Below are positions 7,949 to 17,144 of a stretch of DNA of 64,000 bases, one piece after another. The stretch's first letter is position 1, and each line of letters opens with the position of its first letter. Position numbers and translations under genes: made by a program. Source of the stretch: Vibrio sp. 10N.261.45.E2 (lineage in GTDB: Bacteria; Pseudomonadota; Gammaproteobacteria; Enterobacterales; Vibrionaceae); the NCBI RefSeq assembly GCF_002875705.1, contig NZ_MCZZ01000025.1, positions 40,691 through 104,690 on the forward strand, in the 5' to 3' direction. The notes under the pieces were generated by a model. The model was not told the origin of the DNA, ran no database searches, and worked only from the letters and a program-made list of their open reading frames with translations.

Positions 7949-8569
7949 GTGCCGAATTCACCTAGGAAGACCACGCGGAAAGACGCCAAACAAGAAACAC
8001 CCGTAGAGTCTTCTCTAGAACTCGCTGTGTTTCCCCTGCCCGTCTTTCTCTTACCAGGGGGTAGACAAAGGCTGCGCATTTTTGAGCCCAAATATCTCGC
8101 AATGGTTGCTCATGCCGCTCAGGGTGATGGTTTCATTATTGCCACTCAAGACAACACTAATTCTGAACACCTGAGTTCATGGGGGACGAAGGTAACTATC
8201 GTTGACTTCAACATGTCTGATGACCAAATCTTGGAAATTGATGTCGAAGGTGAAAGGTTGGTTCAACTTCATGATTCGCACCGAGACAGTGATAACCTGA
8301 TCAAAAGTAACTACAGTTTGTTACCTCACTGGCCAGCTCATGAATACAAAGTACCCAACGTTTTTACCGCATTTTTGGTTCAGTTGTTTCGCGATCACGA
8401 CTCGATAAGAACGCTCTACCCCACTCCAGATTTCGAGAGCCCACAGTGGATCTGTGCGCGATTACTCGAAATGATGCCTATTCCTTTGGAAAAGAAAACA
8501 GAATTTACTGAACCAGCTAGCTTTCCGTCTCTAGTTCCCTTTTTGAATCAAATCATTACGGGGCAATAA
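7949..8569 (+). CDS. LON peptidase substrate-binding (N-terminal) domain protein
   Basis: The 206-residue protein consists mainly of a Lon-N (PF02190-type) domain: LELAVFPLPVFLLPGGRQRLRIFEPKYLAMV near residues 23-55 is the hallmark. It lacks the ATPase and protease domains of Lon, so it is a free-standing substrate-binding or PUA-like module of unknown partner. The start is GTG at 7949, with AAGGAG six bases before it. An ATG at 7947 overlaps this start (ATGTG) but opens a different 19-codon frame ending at 8006. The upstream ECF11-type promoter and proximity to rpoE-chrR suggest co-regulation with the sigma block. Confidence 0.8.
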   Translation: MPNSPRKTTRKDAKQETPVESSLELAVFPLPVFLLPGGRQRLRIFEPKYLAMVAHAAQGDGFIIATQDNTNSEHLSSWGTKVTIVDFNMSDDQILEIDVEGERLVQLHDSHRDSDNLIKSNYSLLPHWPAHEYKVPNVFTAFLVQLFRDHDSIRTLYPTPDFESPQWICARLLEMMPIPLEKKTEFTEPASFPSLVPFLNQIITGQ

Positions 8570-8580
8570 ACACTTTTCTT

Positions 8581-8600
8581 CACTATAATTTTGTATAGTG
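8581..8600. repeat. Inverted repeat upstream of the ECF promoter
   Basis: CACTATA (8581-8587) and TATAGTG (8594-8600) form a perfect 7-bp palindrome with a 6-bp spacer, 21 bp before the -35 box. No T-run follows, so it is a possible operator rather than a terminator. Confidence 0.4.
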
Positions 8601-8620
8601 GAAATTAATTTAAATAAAAG

Positions 8621-8648
8621 TGATCCCAATCTTCTCCCTTCGCGTAGT
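8621..8648 (+). promoter_or_regulatory. Autoregulatory ECF11-type promoter of rpoE-chrR
   Basis: TGATCC (8621-8626), a 16-bp spacer, and CGTAGT (8643-8648) match the remembered ECF11 consensus and lie 32 bp before the sigma gene ATG. Most ECF sigma factors transcribe their own operon. Confidence 0.7.
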
Positions 8649-8679
8649 GCCTACCAAATTCGCATGATGGTTAGTTACT

Positions 8680-9327
8680 ATGCAAGTGGAAAGCAGAAGT
8701 TCAGGGAACGGCAAGGAGCATGTCATTATCCCAGATAAAAAAGCACAGACAGACAACAAAGTCCCAGCAGAGCTGTCGAGCTGGCTGGTTTTAGTTGGCT
8801 CAGACCGAGACAAGCAGGCTTTTACCTACTTGTTTAAGTTTTTCGCTCCTAAGATAAAGCGCTTTGGAATCAGTAAATTGGGCGGAGAAGCCGCTGCCAA
8901 TGAACTCGTTCAAGACACTATGACGAACGTTTGGAAGAAAGCACATCTTTATAATGAAGAGAAAGGTGCAGCAACTACGTGGGTCTACACCGTCATGCGT
9001 AATGCTGCTTTCGATATGCTTCGCAAAGTAAAAGCGAAAGCTGAGCAGACAATAGCTGACGACATTTGGCCATTTGATGCCATGGTGGCGGAATCTCAAA
9101 GCGAAGATTTACCCTTTGGCGACCACTTGATGAGCCGTCACGTAATGACTCAAATCGAGAAGTTGCCTCTTGCTCAAAAGACCATTGTTAAAGGCGTCTA
9201 CTTTCAAGAACTTTCTCAAGAGCAACTCGCTCAGCAACTTGGCGTCCCACTTGGAACCGTAAAATCACGTCTAAGACTCGCTTTAGCCAAACTTAAGGTT
9301 CACATGGGGGAACAAAGCCATGATTAA
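8680..9327 (+). CDS. ECF RNA polymerase sigma factor, RpoE/ChrR-associated (ECF11)
   Basis: The 215-residue protein has sigma region 2 at about 45-110 (NELVQDTMTNVWKKA, the -10 recognising helix, and TTWVYTVMRNAAFDMLR) and region 4 at about 150-205 (LSQEQLAQQLGVPLGTVKSRLRLALAKL, a helix-turn-helix for the -35). Its 3' end overlaps a ChrR-type anti-sigma gene by 8 bp, which assigns it to ECF11, the group that in Rhodobacter sphaeroides directs the singlet-oxygen response. The ATG at 8680 has only a weak ribosome-binding site. It is likely autoregulated from the promoter at 8621-8648. Confidence 0.9.
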   Translation: MQVESRSSGNGKEHVIIPDKKAQTDNKVPAELSSWLVLVGSDRDKQAFTYLFKFFAPKIKRFGISKLGGEAAANELVQDTMTNVWKKAHLYNEEKGAATTWVYTVMRNAAFDMLRKVKAKAEQTIADDIWPFDAMVAESQSEDLPFGDHLMSRHVMTQIEKLPLAQKTIVKGVYFQELSQEQLAQQLGVPLGTVKSRLRLALAKLKVHMGEQSHD

Positions 9328-10000
9328 ACATCACCCAAATGCAGCAATTCTGAAAGGTTTCGTCGATGGAACGCTAGCAGACTCAGTGTCCTTGATTGTA
9401 TCTAGCCACGTCGAACTGTGCGAACACTGCCAACAGCAAGTAAGTCAGATTACAGCCGAGGCTGCGAACCATGCATTTGAAGCTCAGCCAGCATTTTCAA
9501 ATGAAGAGTCAGGCAACTTTTCGTTTGACGATATGGATTTTGACTTCGATGCAATAGAAGCAATCACAGCCGATGCTTCCCAGTCAGTCGAAGTGACTCC
9601 TGAAGTCAATCAAGTGACCGTAGCAGACACCACGTTTACGGTTCCGCGCGCGATCAATTCAATTGCGAGAAAAGACTGGATGAACCTAGGCAAAATCTCA
9701 CGAGCAAGACTCGATTTTGAAGACGAATCTCTTCATACCAGCCTTCTTCACATTGATAAAGGTGGCCAGGTTCCTTGCCACACACACAAGGGCTTTGAGA
9801 TTACTCTTCTATTGGAAGGTAGTTTTGAAGACGAAATGGGTGTCTACAACAAGGGCGATTTCATTTGGCTAGACGGTAACCATACGCACCAACCAGAGAC
9901 CAAAGAAGGGTGTGTTTGTCTAACCGTTTCAAGCGATGCATTACACTTTACTAAAGGCGTAAGCCTGCTGTTCAACCCGTTAGGAAAATACATTTACTAG
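9320..10000 (+). CDS. chrR: ChrR family anti-sigma factor with cupin domain
   Basis: ChrR binds and silences the cognate sigma factor until singlet oxygen or organic hydroperoxide triggers its release. The N-terminal zinc anti-sigma motif is visible as H5...H30-x3-C34-x2-C37. An acidic linker (about 60-105) leads to a C-terminal cupin with HTHKGFEITLLLEG and GDFIWLDGNHTHQP, which in characterised homologues binds metal and is needed for signal sensing. Length (226) fits. Translation is coupled to the sigma gene through the 8-bp overlap. The next gene, ybgA, starts 131 bp later. Confidence 0.9.
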   Translation: MIKHHPNAAILKGFVDGTLADSVSLIVSSHVELCEHCQQQVSQITAEAANHAFEAQPAFSNEESGNFSFDDMDFDFDAIEAITADASQSVEVTPEVNQVTVADTTFTVPRAINSIARKDWMNLGKISRARLDFEDESLHTSLLHIDKGGQVPCHTHKGFEITLLLEGSFEDEMGVYNKGDFIWLDGNHTHQPETKEGCVCLTVSSDALHFTKGVSLLFNPLGKYIY

Positions 10001-10131
10001 GTTCATCACAAGAATGAGAAAGTGGGCTAGGAAAGGCAAAACTTTTTGGACTACAGTATTCTATATAAGATAGGCAACAAGCCACATACAATAAAAATAG
10101 CACTGAGCACAAAAGCGAAAGGAATGGACCA

Positions 10132-11079
10132 ATGGATAAAAAAATAAAAATAGGCATTAGCGCATGTGTCGCTGGTCATAAGGTTCGATTCGATACAGGG
10201 CATAAGCGATCTCGTTTTTGTACGGAAGACCTAGCAGATTACGTCGAACTAGAGCCAGTGTGCCCAGAAATGGCGGTTGGCTTACCGACACCTCGACCGA
10301 CAATTCGTCAAACGAGAATGCTTGACGACATCATCCACGTTTCTCGCCCTGATGGATCAGGGGACGTGACCAACGAGTTGATTGAGTTTGGCCAAACTTA
10401 TTCAAAAAACAATCAACATATTGCAGGTTTTATCGTGTGTCAGAAAAGTCCGACCTGCGGTATGGAGCGCGTGAAGGTGTACCACCACCATGGCCGTGGT
10501 TCTGAATCGACAGGCGTAGGCATGTTCACACAACAAGTTATGGACGGTAACCCGTTACTACCTGTTGAAGAGAATGGTCGCCTAAACGACCCTATTCTGC
10601 GTGAAAACTTCATGACACGAGTGTTTACCTACCAAAAGTGGCTCGATCTGGTCGATGAAGGTATTACTAAGCACAAGCTGATTCAGTTCCACAGTGCTCA
10701 CAAATATCTAGTAATGTGCCATCACGTCGAAGGTTACAAGAGTCTGGGTAAGCTTCTAGGCGGGAATGATCTTGAAATCGACGAATTGGCCACTCAGTAC
10801 ATCGAAGGCTTGATGACTGCATTGTCACATCATGCCAATCGAGGCAGTCACGCAAATACCCTGCACCACTTGCAAGGTTACTTTAAGAAGCAGCTGAGTA
10901 GTGCTCACAAACAAGAGCTTACCAACCAGATTGCTGCATTCAGAGAGGGCGTAATTCCGTTACTAGTGCCGCTGACACTGATCAACCACTATCTAATGGA
11001 GTACCCAAACGAGTACTTGGAATCTCAGGTTTACCTGAACCCTCACCCACAAGAACTTAAATTGAGATACGGATATTGA
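10132..11079 (+). CDS. YbgA family protein (DUF523-DUF1722 fusion)
   Basis: The 315-residue protein is a two-domain YbgA-type fusion. DUF523 (about 1-160) contains the conserved cysteines in ISACVAG, PVCPE and KSPTCG, which could bind a metal or Fe-S cluster. DUF1722 (about 190-310) contains HSAHKYLVMCHH and a YFKKQLSS segment. No reaction is established. Proteins of this type commonly sit next to photolyase genes, as here: its TGA overlaps the photolyase TTG start by 4 bp, so the two are translationally coupled. Membership of the ECF11 block suggests an oxidative or light stress role. Confidence 0.85.
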   Translation: MDKKIKIGISACVAGHKVRFDTGHKRSRFCTEDLADYVELEPVCPEMAVGLPTPRPTIRQTRMLDDIIHVSRPDGSGDVTNELIEFGQTYSKNNQHIAGFIVCQKSPTCGMERVKVYHHHGRGSESTGVGMFTQQVMDGNPLLPVEENGRLNDPILRENFMTRVFTYQKWLDLVDEGITKHKLIQFHSAHKYLVMCHHVEGYKSLGKLLGGNDLEIDELATQYIEGLMTALSHHANRGSHANTLHHLQGYFKKQLSSAHKQELTNQIAAFREGVIPLLVPLTLINHYLMEYPNEYLESQVYLNPHPQELKLRYGY

Positions 11080-12491
11080 GCGACATTTTATGGATACGAC
11101 GAGACCTGAGGATTCACGATAACCCAGCGCTCGTCGCAGCGATTGAAAACGGCGTATCGACCGCTGTTTTTATTTCAACCCCACAGCAATGGAAGCTGCA
11201 TCACCTAGCACCAATCAAAGCCGATTTCATTCATCGCCATCTAAAGCAACTCGAATCCCAACTCGCGGAATTCGGTATCACTCTGCTGCACCTCAAAGCT
11301 ACCGATTTTGACGACCAATCCAAACAGCTGACCGACTTGTGTCAGCAGCTTGGTAGCAAATGCGTCTACGCCAACTCAGAGCCAGAGGTCGATGAGCAAG
11401 CTCGCGATCAAAAACTGATATCGAGTGGCCTCAATCTTCTGATTAGTGATTGTGATGTAATGCTTCCATTAGGTAGTGTTCTCAACAAACAAGGTGAGAT
11501 GTTTAAAGTCTTTACGCCATTTAAGAACGCGTGGCTAAAAGAAGTACAGATGAAAGGCATCATCTGCAGTCCAGCTCCAGTTGTACCGACTGAACGTTCA
11601 CAAGAACAGCTTCCAGACGATTTAAAGTCCTTAAAAATCTCCGCTGACTATGATTTCGACTTCCCTCAAGTTGATTCAAGCCGTTGGCCACTGAGCCAAG
11701 ATGTCCTGAGTAACGTGATTCCCAACTTCCTAGGGAGTAAGGTCAACGATTACGCGCGACTGAGAGACATTCCCTCTGTTAAAGGAACATCCGGACTGTC
11801 GCCTTATTTGGCTATTGGTGCTGTGAGTCCACGTTGGTTAGCAATTCAACTGATTCAGCAACAGCCCGACCTGTTATTTGACACACAACTGCCAGCCTTT
11901 TCTTGGCTCAATGAACTGATTTGGCGAGATTTTTATAAGCACTTGATGTTCCACCACCCTAAGTTGGTCAAAGGTGCGAACTTTCAGCAGAAATACAATG
12001 GTTTAGATTGGTATCACGATCACCCTAGCTTCAAAGCTTGGTGCGAAGGAAAAACAGGGTACCCATTGGTTGATGCAGCCATGCGTCAGCTCGTTGAGAC
12101 AGGCTGGATGCACAACAGGCTAAGAATGGTGGTGGCAAGCTTCTTGACCAAGCACCTGCTTATTGACTGGCGCTGGGGCGAGCGTTTCTTTATGTCGCAC
12201 CTGATCGACGGTGATTTTAGTGCCAACAATGGTGGCTGGCAGTGGGCTTCAAGTACTGGCTGTGATGCTCAACCTTACTTCCGAATTTTCAATCCCATCA
12301 CTCAGAGTGAAAAGTTTGATCCAAAAGGAATTTTTATTCGTAAGTACATACCAGAGCTGCAAAATATACCGGATAAGCATGTACATTTTCCACATGACTT
12401 TATCGCTAAAAACGGAATAGACAGCGAATACTGGCAACCCATCGTTGAGCACAAAGAAGCACGATTGAGAGCCTTAGCCTTCTTCAAATAA
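11076..12491 (+). CDS. phrB: Deoxyribodipyrimidine photolyase (class I CPD)
   Basis: The 471-residue flavoenzyme repairs UV-made cyclobutane pyrimidine dimers with blue light. The N-terminal Rossmann antenna domain starts ILWIRRDLRIHDNPAL. The C-terminal FAD domain shows LIWRDFYKHLMF, TGWMHNRLRM, and NNGGWQWASSTGCDAQPYFR, the FAD/DNA pocket signature of class I enzymes. The start is TTG at 11076, overlapping the ybgA stop. Light-exposed cells make singlet oxygen, which fits photolyase expression under an ECF11/ChrR system, as reported in other proteobacteria. Confidence 0.93.
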   Translation: MSDILWIRRDLRIHDNPALVAAIENGVSTAVFISTPQQWKLHHLAPIKADFIHRHLKQLESQLAEFGITLLHLKATDFDDQSKQLTDLCQQLGSKCVYANSEPEVDEQARDQKLISSGLNLLISDCDVMLPLGSVLNKQGEMFKVFTPFKNAWLKEVQMKGIICSPAPVVPTERSQEQLPDDLKSLKISADYDFDFPQVDSSRWPLSQDVLSNVIPNFLGSKVNDYARLRDIPSVKGTSGLSPYLAIGAVSPRWLAIQLIQQQPDLLFDTQLPAFSWLNELIWRDFYKHLMFHHPKLVKGANFQQKYNGLDWYHDHPSFKAWCEGKTGYPLVDAAMRQLVETGWMHNRLRMVVASFLTKHLLIDWRWGERFFMSHLIDGDFSANNGGWQWASSTGCDAQPYFRIFNPITQSEKFDPKGIFIRKYIPELQNIPDKHVHFPHDFIAKNGIDSEYWQPIVEHKEARLRALAFFK

Positions 12492-12505
12492 TTAGAGTGA
12501 ATATT

Positions 12506-12937
12506 ATGGATAACTCTCTATGGCTTGATAACTTTCTCAACATGTATCGAGAACTCGGAACTGACAATTTCGACGTGCTTAAGACGGTTTATCACCCTGA
12601 TATTGAATTCCAAGATCCGCTGCATCATGTCAGCGGTATTGTGGCGCTGACTCACTACTTCGAAAATCTCTATACACAGGTAACGAGCTGCTACTTCCAC
12701 ATCGAACACACCTTTGAAGTGAACAACGAGGCTTCTGTCTATTGGACAATGCAATTCGCTCACAAGCAATTGAACGGTCAAAAGCCAATCGAAGTACAAG
12801 GACACAGCCATATCAAGATGCTTGACAGTCAGGTCATCTATCACAGGGACTACCTCGATGTCGGCTCCATGTTGTACGAACATATTCCAGTGTTAGGCTG
12901 TGCAATTAAGTCCATCAAAAAGAGAGCGAGCCGATAA
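12506..12937 (+). CDS. NTF2-like (SnoaL-type) family protein
   Basis: The 143-residue protein has the cone-shaped alpha+beta layout of NTF2-like folds: an N-terminal helix, YHPDIEFQDPLHHVSG, then repeated beta strands ending ISHIKM-like and YHRDYLDVGSMLYEHIP. Such proteins are pocket binders or small isomerases; the ligand here is unknown. A GTG at 12497 would add three residues, but ATG at 12506 is preferred because a GAGTGA stretch lies just before it. It follows phrB by 14 bp and overlaps the SDR gene by one base, so it belongs to the same operon. Confidence 0.75.
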   Translation: MDNSLWLDNFLNMYRELGTDNFDVLKTVYHPDIEFQDPLHHVSGIVALTHYFENLYTQVTSCYFHIEHTFEVNNEASVYWTMQFAHKQLNGQKPIEVQGHSHIKMLDSQVIYHRDYLDVGSMLYEHIPVLGCAIKSIKKRASR

Positions 12938-13668
12938 TGCGTATTATGATCACAGGCGCGACCTCAGGTATCGGCCAAGCCCTCGCGAAAGATTACGCTC
13001 AGCAAGGGCATCAGGTCATTGCCTGCGGTCGAAACCAAGACAAACTGCAAGCCCTAGTCGATTCGCACGAGACGGACATTGCGGACTCATCGATTACACC
13101 GCTCTGCTTCGACTTAACGGATTACAACAATTTTCCAGAACTGGATGAAAGCCAGTCACTCGACCTGCTGATCTTGAACGCGGGAGATTGCGAATACATC
13201 GACGACCCACTAAATTTCGATGCCGAACTTTTCGAGCGCGTTATCAACATCAACCTAATTTCAACTGGCTATGCCCTTAAGGCTTGGTTAAAAAACATCA
13301 AACCCGGCGGTCGCTTGGTTTTAGTCAGTTCCAGCGCCAGTTTTTTACCTCTACCAAGAGCAGAAGCTTATGGCGCTTCAAAAGCAGCCCTCACCTATTT
13401 AGGCAGAACACTGGCGGTCGACTTAGCCGATCACAACATTCACGTCTCAATTGTGCACCCAGGCTTTGTTGAAACGCCATTAACCGAGCGAAATACGTTC
13501 TCTATGCCTATGATTATTAGTAGTGAGGCCGCAACTCAGCGAATCGTAAATGGTATCGCTCAAGGAAAGAGTGAAATCGATTTCCCAAGACGATTCATCA
13601 TGTTGATGAAGCTACTAAGAATGCTTCCAACTTCAGTTTGGCAAAAACTCGCTTCAAGGATGGTATAA
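12937..13668 (+). CDS. Short-chain dehydrogenase/reductase
   Basis: A 243-residue classical SDR with the cofactor motif TGATSGIGQAL at the N-terminus, NAG in LILNAGD, a catalytic Ser in LVSSSASF and the YGASK catalytic Tyr-Lys pair (about residues 146-150). It probably oxidises or reduces a lipid-linked alcohol or ketone with NAD(P)H. The substrate is unknown. The start overlaps the previous stop (TAATG), and the next ATG lies 2 bp after its stop, giving tight operon spacing within the ECF11 block. Confidence 0.85.
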   Translation: MRIMITGATSGIGQALAKDYAQQGHQVIACGRNQDKLQALVDSHETDIADSSITPLCFDLTDYNNFPELDESQSLDLLILNAGDCEYIDDPLNFDAELFERVININLISTGYALKAWLKNIKPGGRLVLVSSSASFLPLPRAEAYGASKAALTYLGRTLAVDLADHNIHVSIVHPGFVETPLTERNTFSMPMIISSEAATQRIVNGIAQGKSEIDFPRRFIMLMKLLRMLPTSVWQKLASRMV

Positions 13669-13670
13669 CA

Positions 13671-14942
13671 ATGAAGAAAATCGCCATTATTGGTTCAGGC
13701 ATCTCTGGACTCACTTGCGCGCACATATTAGATAAACACCACGACGTAACGGTATTCGAAAAGAATGATTATGTCGGGGGACACACCGCCACCGTTGATA
13801 TTGAACATCAAGGCTCGGCTTTTTCTATCGACACCGGTTTTATCGTGTTCAACGATCGAACCTATCCAAATTTCAATCAGCTACTCGAACAGCTGGGGGT
13901 TGAAAGGCAACCCACTGAGATGAGTTTCAGCGTTCATAACACCACCACCAAGTTTGAGTACAACGGCCACAGCATCAATTCATTGTTTGCACAACGTAGC
14001 AATGTTTTCAAACCTCAGTTTTGGTCTTTGATTTCTGACATTCTGAAGTTCAACAAGCTCTGCAAAGCCCAGTTTGAAAGCAATGAATTCACACCGGATG
14101 TTACCCTTGGCAATTTCTTACGCGACAATCAGTTCTCAGACTTTTTTAGCCAGCACTACATCTTACCGATGGGCGCGGCTATTTGGTCAACAAGCCTTGA
14201 AGATATGGAAAAATTCGAACTCAAATTTTTCATCCAATTCTTCTACAACCATGGGCTTCTAGATATTGCGAATCGCCCACAGTGGTACGTGATTCCAAAA
14301 GGTTCTCGTTCTTATGTTGAAATCATCCTTTCACGCTTGAGTAAGCCTGTTGCACTGAACACATCAATTAAACAGGTAACTCGCCAAGAAACGGGCGTCA
14401 CGATTGAATTTGAAGATGGCAGCACACAAAACTTCGACGAAGTGGTATTTGCCTGTCACTCAGACCAAGCATTACGTCTTCTAGGCGACGCGACAGAACA
14501 AGAGCAGCAGGTGCTGGGCGAAATCCCATACAGCCGTAATGAAGTGGTTCTGCATACCGATACCCGCTTATTACCAGACAGGAAACTGGCATGGGCAAGC
14601 TGGAACTACATGTTAGATGGCGACAGTAAACGACCAGCGTGTGTCACTTACAACATGAACATTCTGCAAGGTATCGAAAGCCAAGACACCTTCTGTGTCA
14701 CCTTGAATCAAAGTGAAGCCATTGATCCAGAAAAAATCATTCGCAGCTTCGTTTATCATCACCCCGTTCTTAACTCGAACACCGTTGAAGCTCAGCACAA
14801 GCGCGAGCAAATTTGTGGCAAAAACCAGACTCACTTTGCAGGCGCGTATTGGTACAACGGGTTCCATGAAGACGGTGTCCACAGTGCACTCGATGTGACC
14901 AAGCGCTTCGGTTTAGATTTGAGTACGAGTTCAGCGCTATGA
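13671..14942 (+). CDS. NAD(P)/FAD-dependent amine-oxidase-like oxidoreductase
   Basis: The 423-residue flavoprotein begins with the dinucleotide-binding motif IAIIGSGISGLTCAHIL followed by DVTVFEKNDYVGGHTATV, as in protoporphyrinogen-oxidase or phytoene-desaturase-like enzymes. In ECF11/ChrR operons this protein accompanies DUF1365 and a CFA-synthase-like methyltransferase, so it may act on unsaturated fatty acyl chains. That link is by context. The ATG at 13671 is chosen over an in-frame ATG at 13638, which would lie inside the SDR gene, because it places the Rossmann strand at the N-terminus and has AAGGA upstream. Confidence 0.85.
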   Translation: MKKIAIIGSGISGLTCAHILDKHHDVTVFEKNDYVGGHTATVDIEHQGSAFSIDTGFIVFNDRTYPNFNQLLEQLGVERQPTEMSFSVHNTTTKFEYNGHSINSLFAQRSNVFKPQFWSLISDILKFNKLCKAQFESNEFTPDVTLGNFLRDNQFSDFFSQHYILPMGAAIWSTSLEDMEKFELKFFIQFFYNHGLLDIANRPQWYVIPKGSRSYVEIILSRLSKPVALNTSIKQVTRQETGVTIEFEDGSTQNFDEVVFACHSDQALRLLGDATEQEQQVLGEIPYSRNEVVLHTDTRLLPDRKLAWASWNYMLDGDSKRPACVTYNMNILQGIESQDTFCVTLNQSEAIDPEKIIRSFVYHHPVLNSNTVEAQHKREQICGKNQTHFAGAYWYNGFHEDGVHSALDVTKRFGLDLSTSSAL

Positions 14943-15745
14943 ACAGCCAAACCCTAGCACCCGATATGGAGATCGCATCCGAAAAGAGTGAAGAGCTCAG
15001 TGGTATTTATTGGGGTAACGTCAGACATCGCCGTTTTGGCGACATCACGCATGAATTCAGTTATCAGCTTTATATGATGGGGCTCGATCTTGATGAACTG
15101 CCCCAAACCACATCGCGTAGTGCGCTGTTCGGAACTCGATGGTACAACCCGATTCGCTTTGTCGAATCGGATTATCTCGCTGAAAAAAAAGAAAATGTCA
15201 CCACAGATGAACCAAAATCACTTAAGCAACGTATAGCTTCCAAAGTGCAGGAACTTGGTGGGGTTTGGTCTGATTCAAACCACGTGACGATGCTGGCTCA
15301 ATGCCGATGTTTAGGCATCTATTTTAGCCCAATCAACTGTTTCTTCTGTTACGACGAAACTGGGGATTGTAAGTACATGTTGGCTGAAGTGAGCAACACA
15401 CCTTGGCGACAAAGACATTACTACCTCATCGACATGCACCAAGAGTTGAAAGTTAAAAAAGAGTTTCACGTTTCGCCGTTCATGGACTTGAACATGACTT
15501 ATTTTTGGAAGATCAAGCCACCAGCGAAAAGTACGTTAGTCCATATCGAAAGCCGCCGAGACGACAAGCTTTTCGATGCGACACTGGCTCTGACGAAACA
15601 GTCAGTAACTAAGACAAACATTAGACGAACGGTATTTAAGATTCCGGCGATGACGATAAAAGTCGTGATGGGAATTTATTATCAGGCTCTCAAATTATTC
15701 CTGAAAAAAGTACCGTTTGTGGCGCATCCAGACTCAACGTCTTAA
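14939..15745 (+). CDS. DUF1365 family protein
   Basis: The 268-residue protein matches DUF1365: GIYWGNVRHRRFGDITHEFSYQLYMMGLDLDEL at the N-terminus, GVWSDSNHVTMLAQCRCLGIYFSPINCFFCYD in the middle, then RQRHYYLID and EFHVSPFMDLNMTYFWK. The family is nearly always encoded between the amine-oxidase-like flavoprotein and the CFA-synthase homologue and has no proven biochemical activity. The start overlaps the flavoprotein stop by 4 bp (ATGA). A 118-bp gap follows before cfa; it holds a small GCTCC/GGAGC inverted repeat at 15794-15809. Confidence 0.85.
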   Translation: MNSQTLAPDMEIASEKSEELSGIYWGNVRHRRFGDITHEFSYQLYMMGLDLDELPQTTSRSALFGTRWYNPIRFVESDYLAEKKENVTTDEPKSLKQRIASKVQELGGVWSDSNHVTMLAQCRCLGIYFSPINCFFCYDETGDCKYMLAEVSNTPWRQRHYYLIDMHQELKVKKEFHVSPFMDLNMTYFWKIKPPAKSTLVHIESRRDDKLFDATLALTKQSVTKTNIRRTVFKIPAMTIKVVMGIYYQALKLFLKKVPFVAHPDSTS

Positions 15746-15863
15746 GCGCCTTCACAGCAATTAGATAATAGAACTCAATTGAAGCTTGGGTTCGCTCCAA
15801 CCAAGGAGCAAAACTCAGCTTAGTTGGCACAAAATATTAGAATGAGTTATCAGCGAGGTTTAC

Positions 15864-17144
15864 ATGGAACAGCTTGCCAAACAAAACAACAACATTGAAC
15901 AACAAGCTAAAGCCGTTGCTGTTTCAAGCAACTGTAAATATCGAGCTTTAATCTTCAAGGTTTTAGAAAGCCTGCAATTCGCGACGCTTGAGATCATTGA
16001 GCGCGACCAGCATTCTGTGTTCGGCGATCGAGAAGCAAACTTGAAAGGTCGAATCGTGATTCATGACGCGACCTTTTTTAGAGATGTCGTCATCAACGGC
16101 AGTATCGGCGCATCTGAAGCGTACATCGATGGTAAATGGACCAGCCCAAATCTGACGCGCGTGATTCAAATCATGGCTCGAAACCAAGCTCAATTGGATG
16201 AGCTTGATGATAAGACGCAATGGATTTCTCGCATCAAAAATCTGTTGTTACGTCGTAAAAATGCCAATACCGAACAAGGCTCTAAACGAAATATTCTTGC
16301 TCACTACGATATCGGCAATGAGCTGTATGAGCGTTTCCTAGACAGCTCAATGCAATACTCGTCAGCAATCTACAGTGAAGAAGCAGAAACCCTATCCAAA
16401 GCTCAGCAGAACAAGATGAGAACGATTTGCGAACGCTTAGAGCTGTCTGAATCAGATAGTGTGGTTGAGATAGGTACTGGGTGGGGTGGCCTGGCCATAT
16501 TTATGGCTCAGCATTACGGATGCAAAGTGACGACAACTACTATTTCAGATGCTCAACACGCTCTCGCAGAAGAGAGAGTAAGAGCACTCGGCTTAACCGA
16601 CAAAATCACCCTCCTCAAAGAGGATTATCGAAACCTCTCTGGCGAGTATGACAAACTGGTCTCTATCGAAATGATAGAAGCGGTCGGACATGAATATCTA
16701 GAGACCTTCTTTGAAAAGTGTTCTTCATTATTAAAGCCTTCGGGAAAAATGTTGATTCAAGCGATCACCATCGCCGACAGTCGTTACGACAAATACCGTA
16801 AAGGCGTCGATTTTATTCAAAAATACATCTTTCCTGGCGGCTGTTTACCTTCAGTTTCAGTGATGACCCAGCATCTCGCGACTAGCACAGACCTTGTGGT
16901 CCAAGAAATTGATGACATAGGCCTGCACTACGCTCGCACACTCAACGACTGGAATGTCGCCTTCGAAAACAGCTGGGAAGAGCTCGAATCATTAGGCTAT
17001 TCAGAAGAGTTCAAGCGCTTATGGATCTTCTACTTCTGCTACTGTGAAGGCGCATTCAAAGAGCGAGTGATCAGCACTCACCACCTAGTTGCTAGAAAAC
17101 CTCGTTACTTTGGAGCAAAAGATGAAACGGTTTTGGATTATTAA
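15864..17144 (+). CDS. cfa: Cyclopropane-fatty-acyl-phospholipid synthase family methyltransferase
   Basis: The 426-residue enzyme has a lipid-binding N-terminal domain and a SAM methyltransferase domain with AHYDIGNELYERFLD (about 146-160), motif I VVEIGTGWGGLAIF (about 200) and SIEMIEAVGHEYLETFF. These are hallmarks of enzymes adding a methylene or methyl group from SAM to the double bond of membrane phospholipid acyl chains. In R. sphaeroides a homologue in the RpoE/ChrR regulon takes part in the singlet-oxygen response, so a methylated or furan fatty acid is as possible as a cyclopropane. It is followed by a DUF2878 gene whose start overlaps it. Confidence 0.88.
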   Translation: MEQLAKQNNNIEQQAKAVAVSSNCKYRALIFKVLESLQFATLEIIERDQHSVFGDREANLKGRIVIHDATFFRDVVINGSIGASEAYIDGKWTSPNLTRVIQIMARNQAQLDELDDKTQWISRIKNLLLRRKNANTEQGSKRNILAHYDIGNELYERFLDSSMQYSSAIYSEEAETLSKAQQNKMRTICERLELSESDSVVEIGTGWGGLAIFMAQHYGCKVTTTTISDAQHALAEERVRALGLTDKITLLKEDYRNLSGEYDKLVSIEMIEAVGHEYLETFFEKCSSLLKPSGKMLIQAITIADSRYDKYRKGVDFIQKYIFPGGCLPSVSVMTQHLATSTDLVVQEIDDIGLHYARTLNDWNVAFENSWEELESLGYSEEFKRLWIFYFCYCEGAFKERVISTHHLVARKPRYFGAKDETVLDY

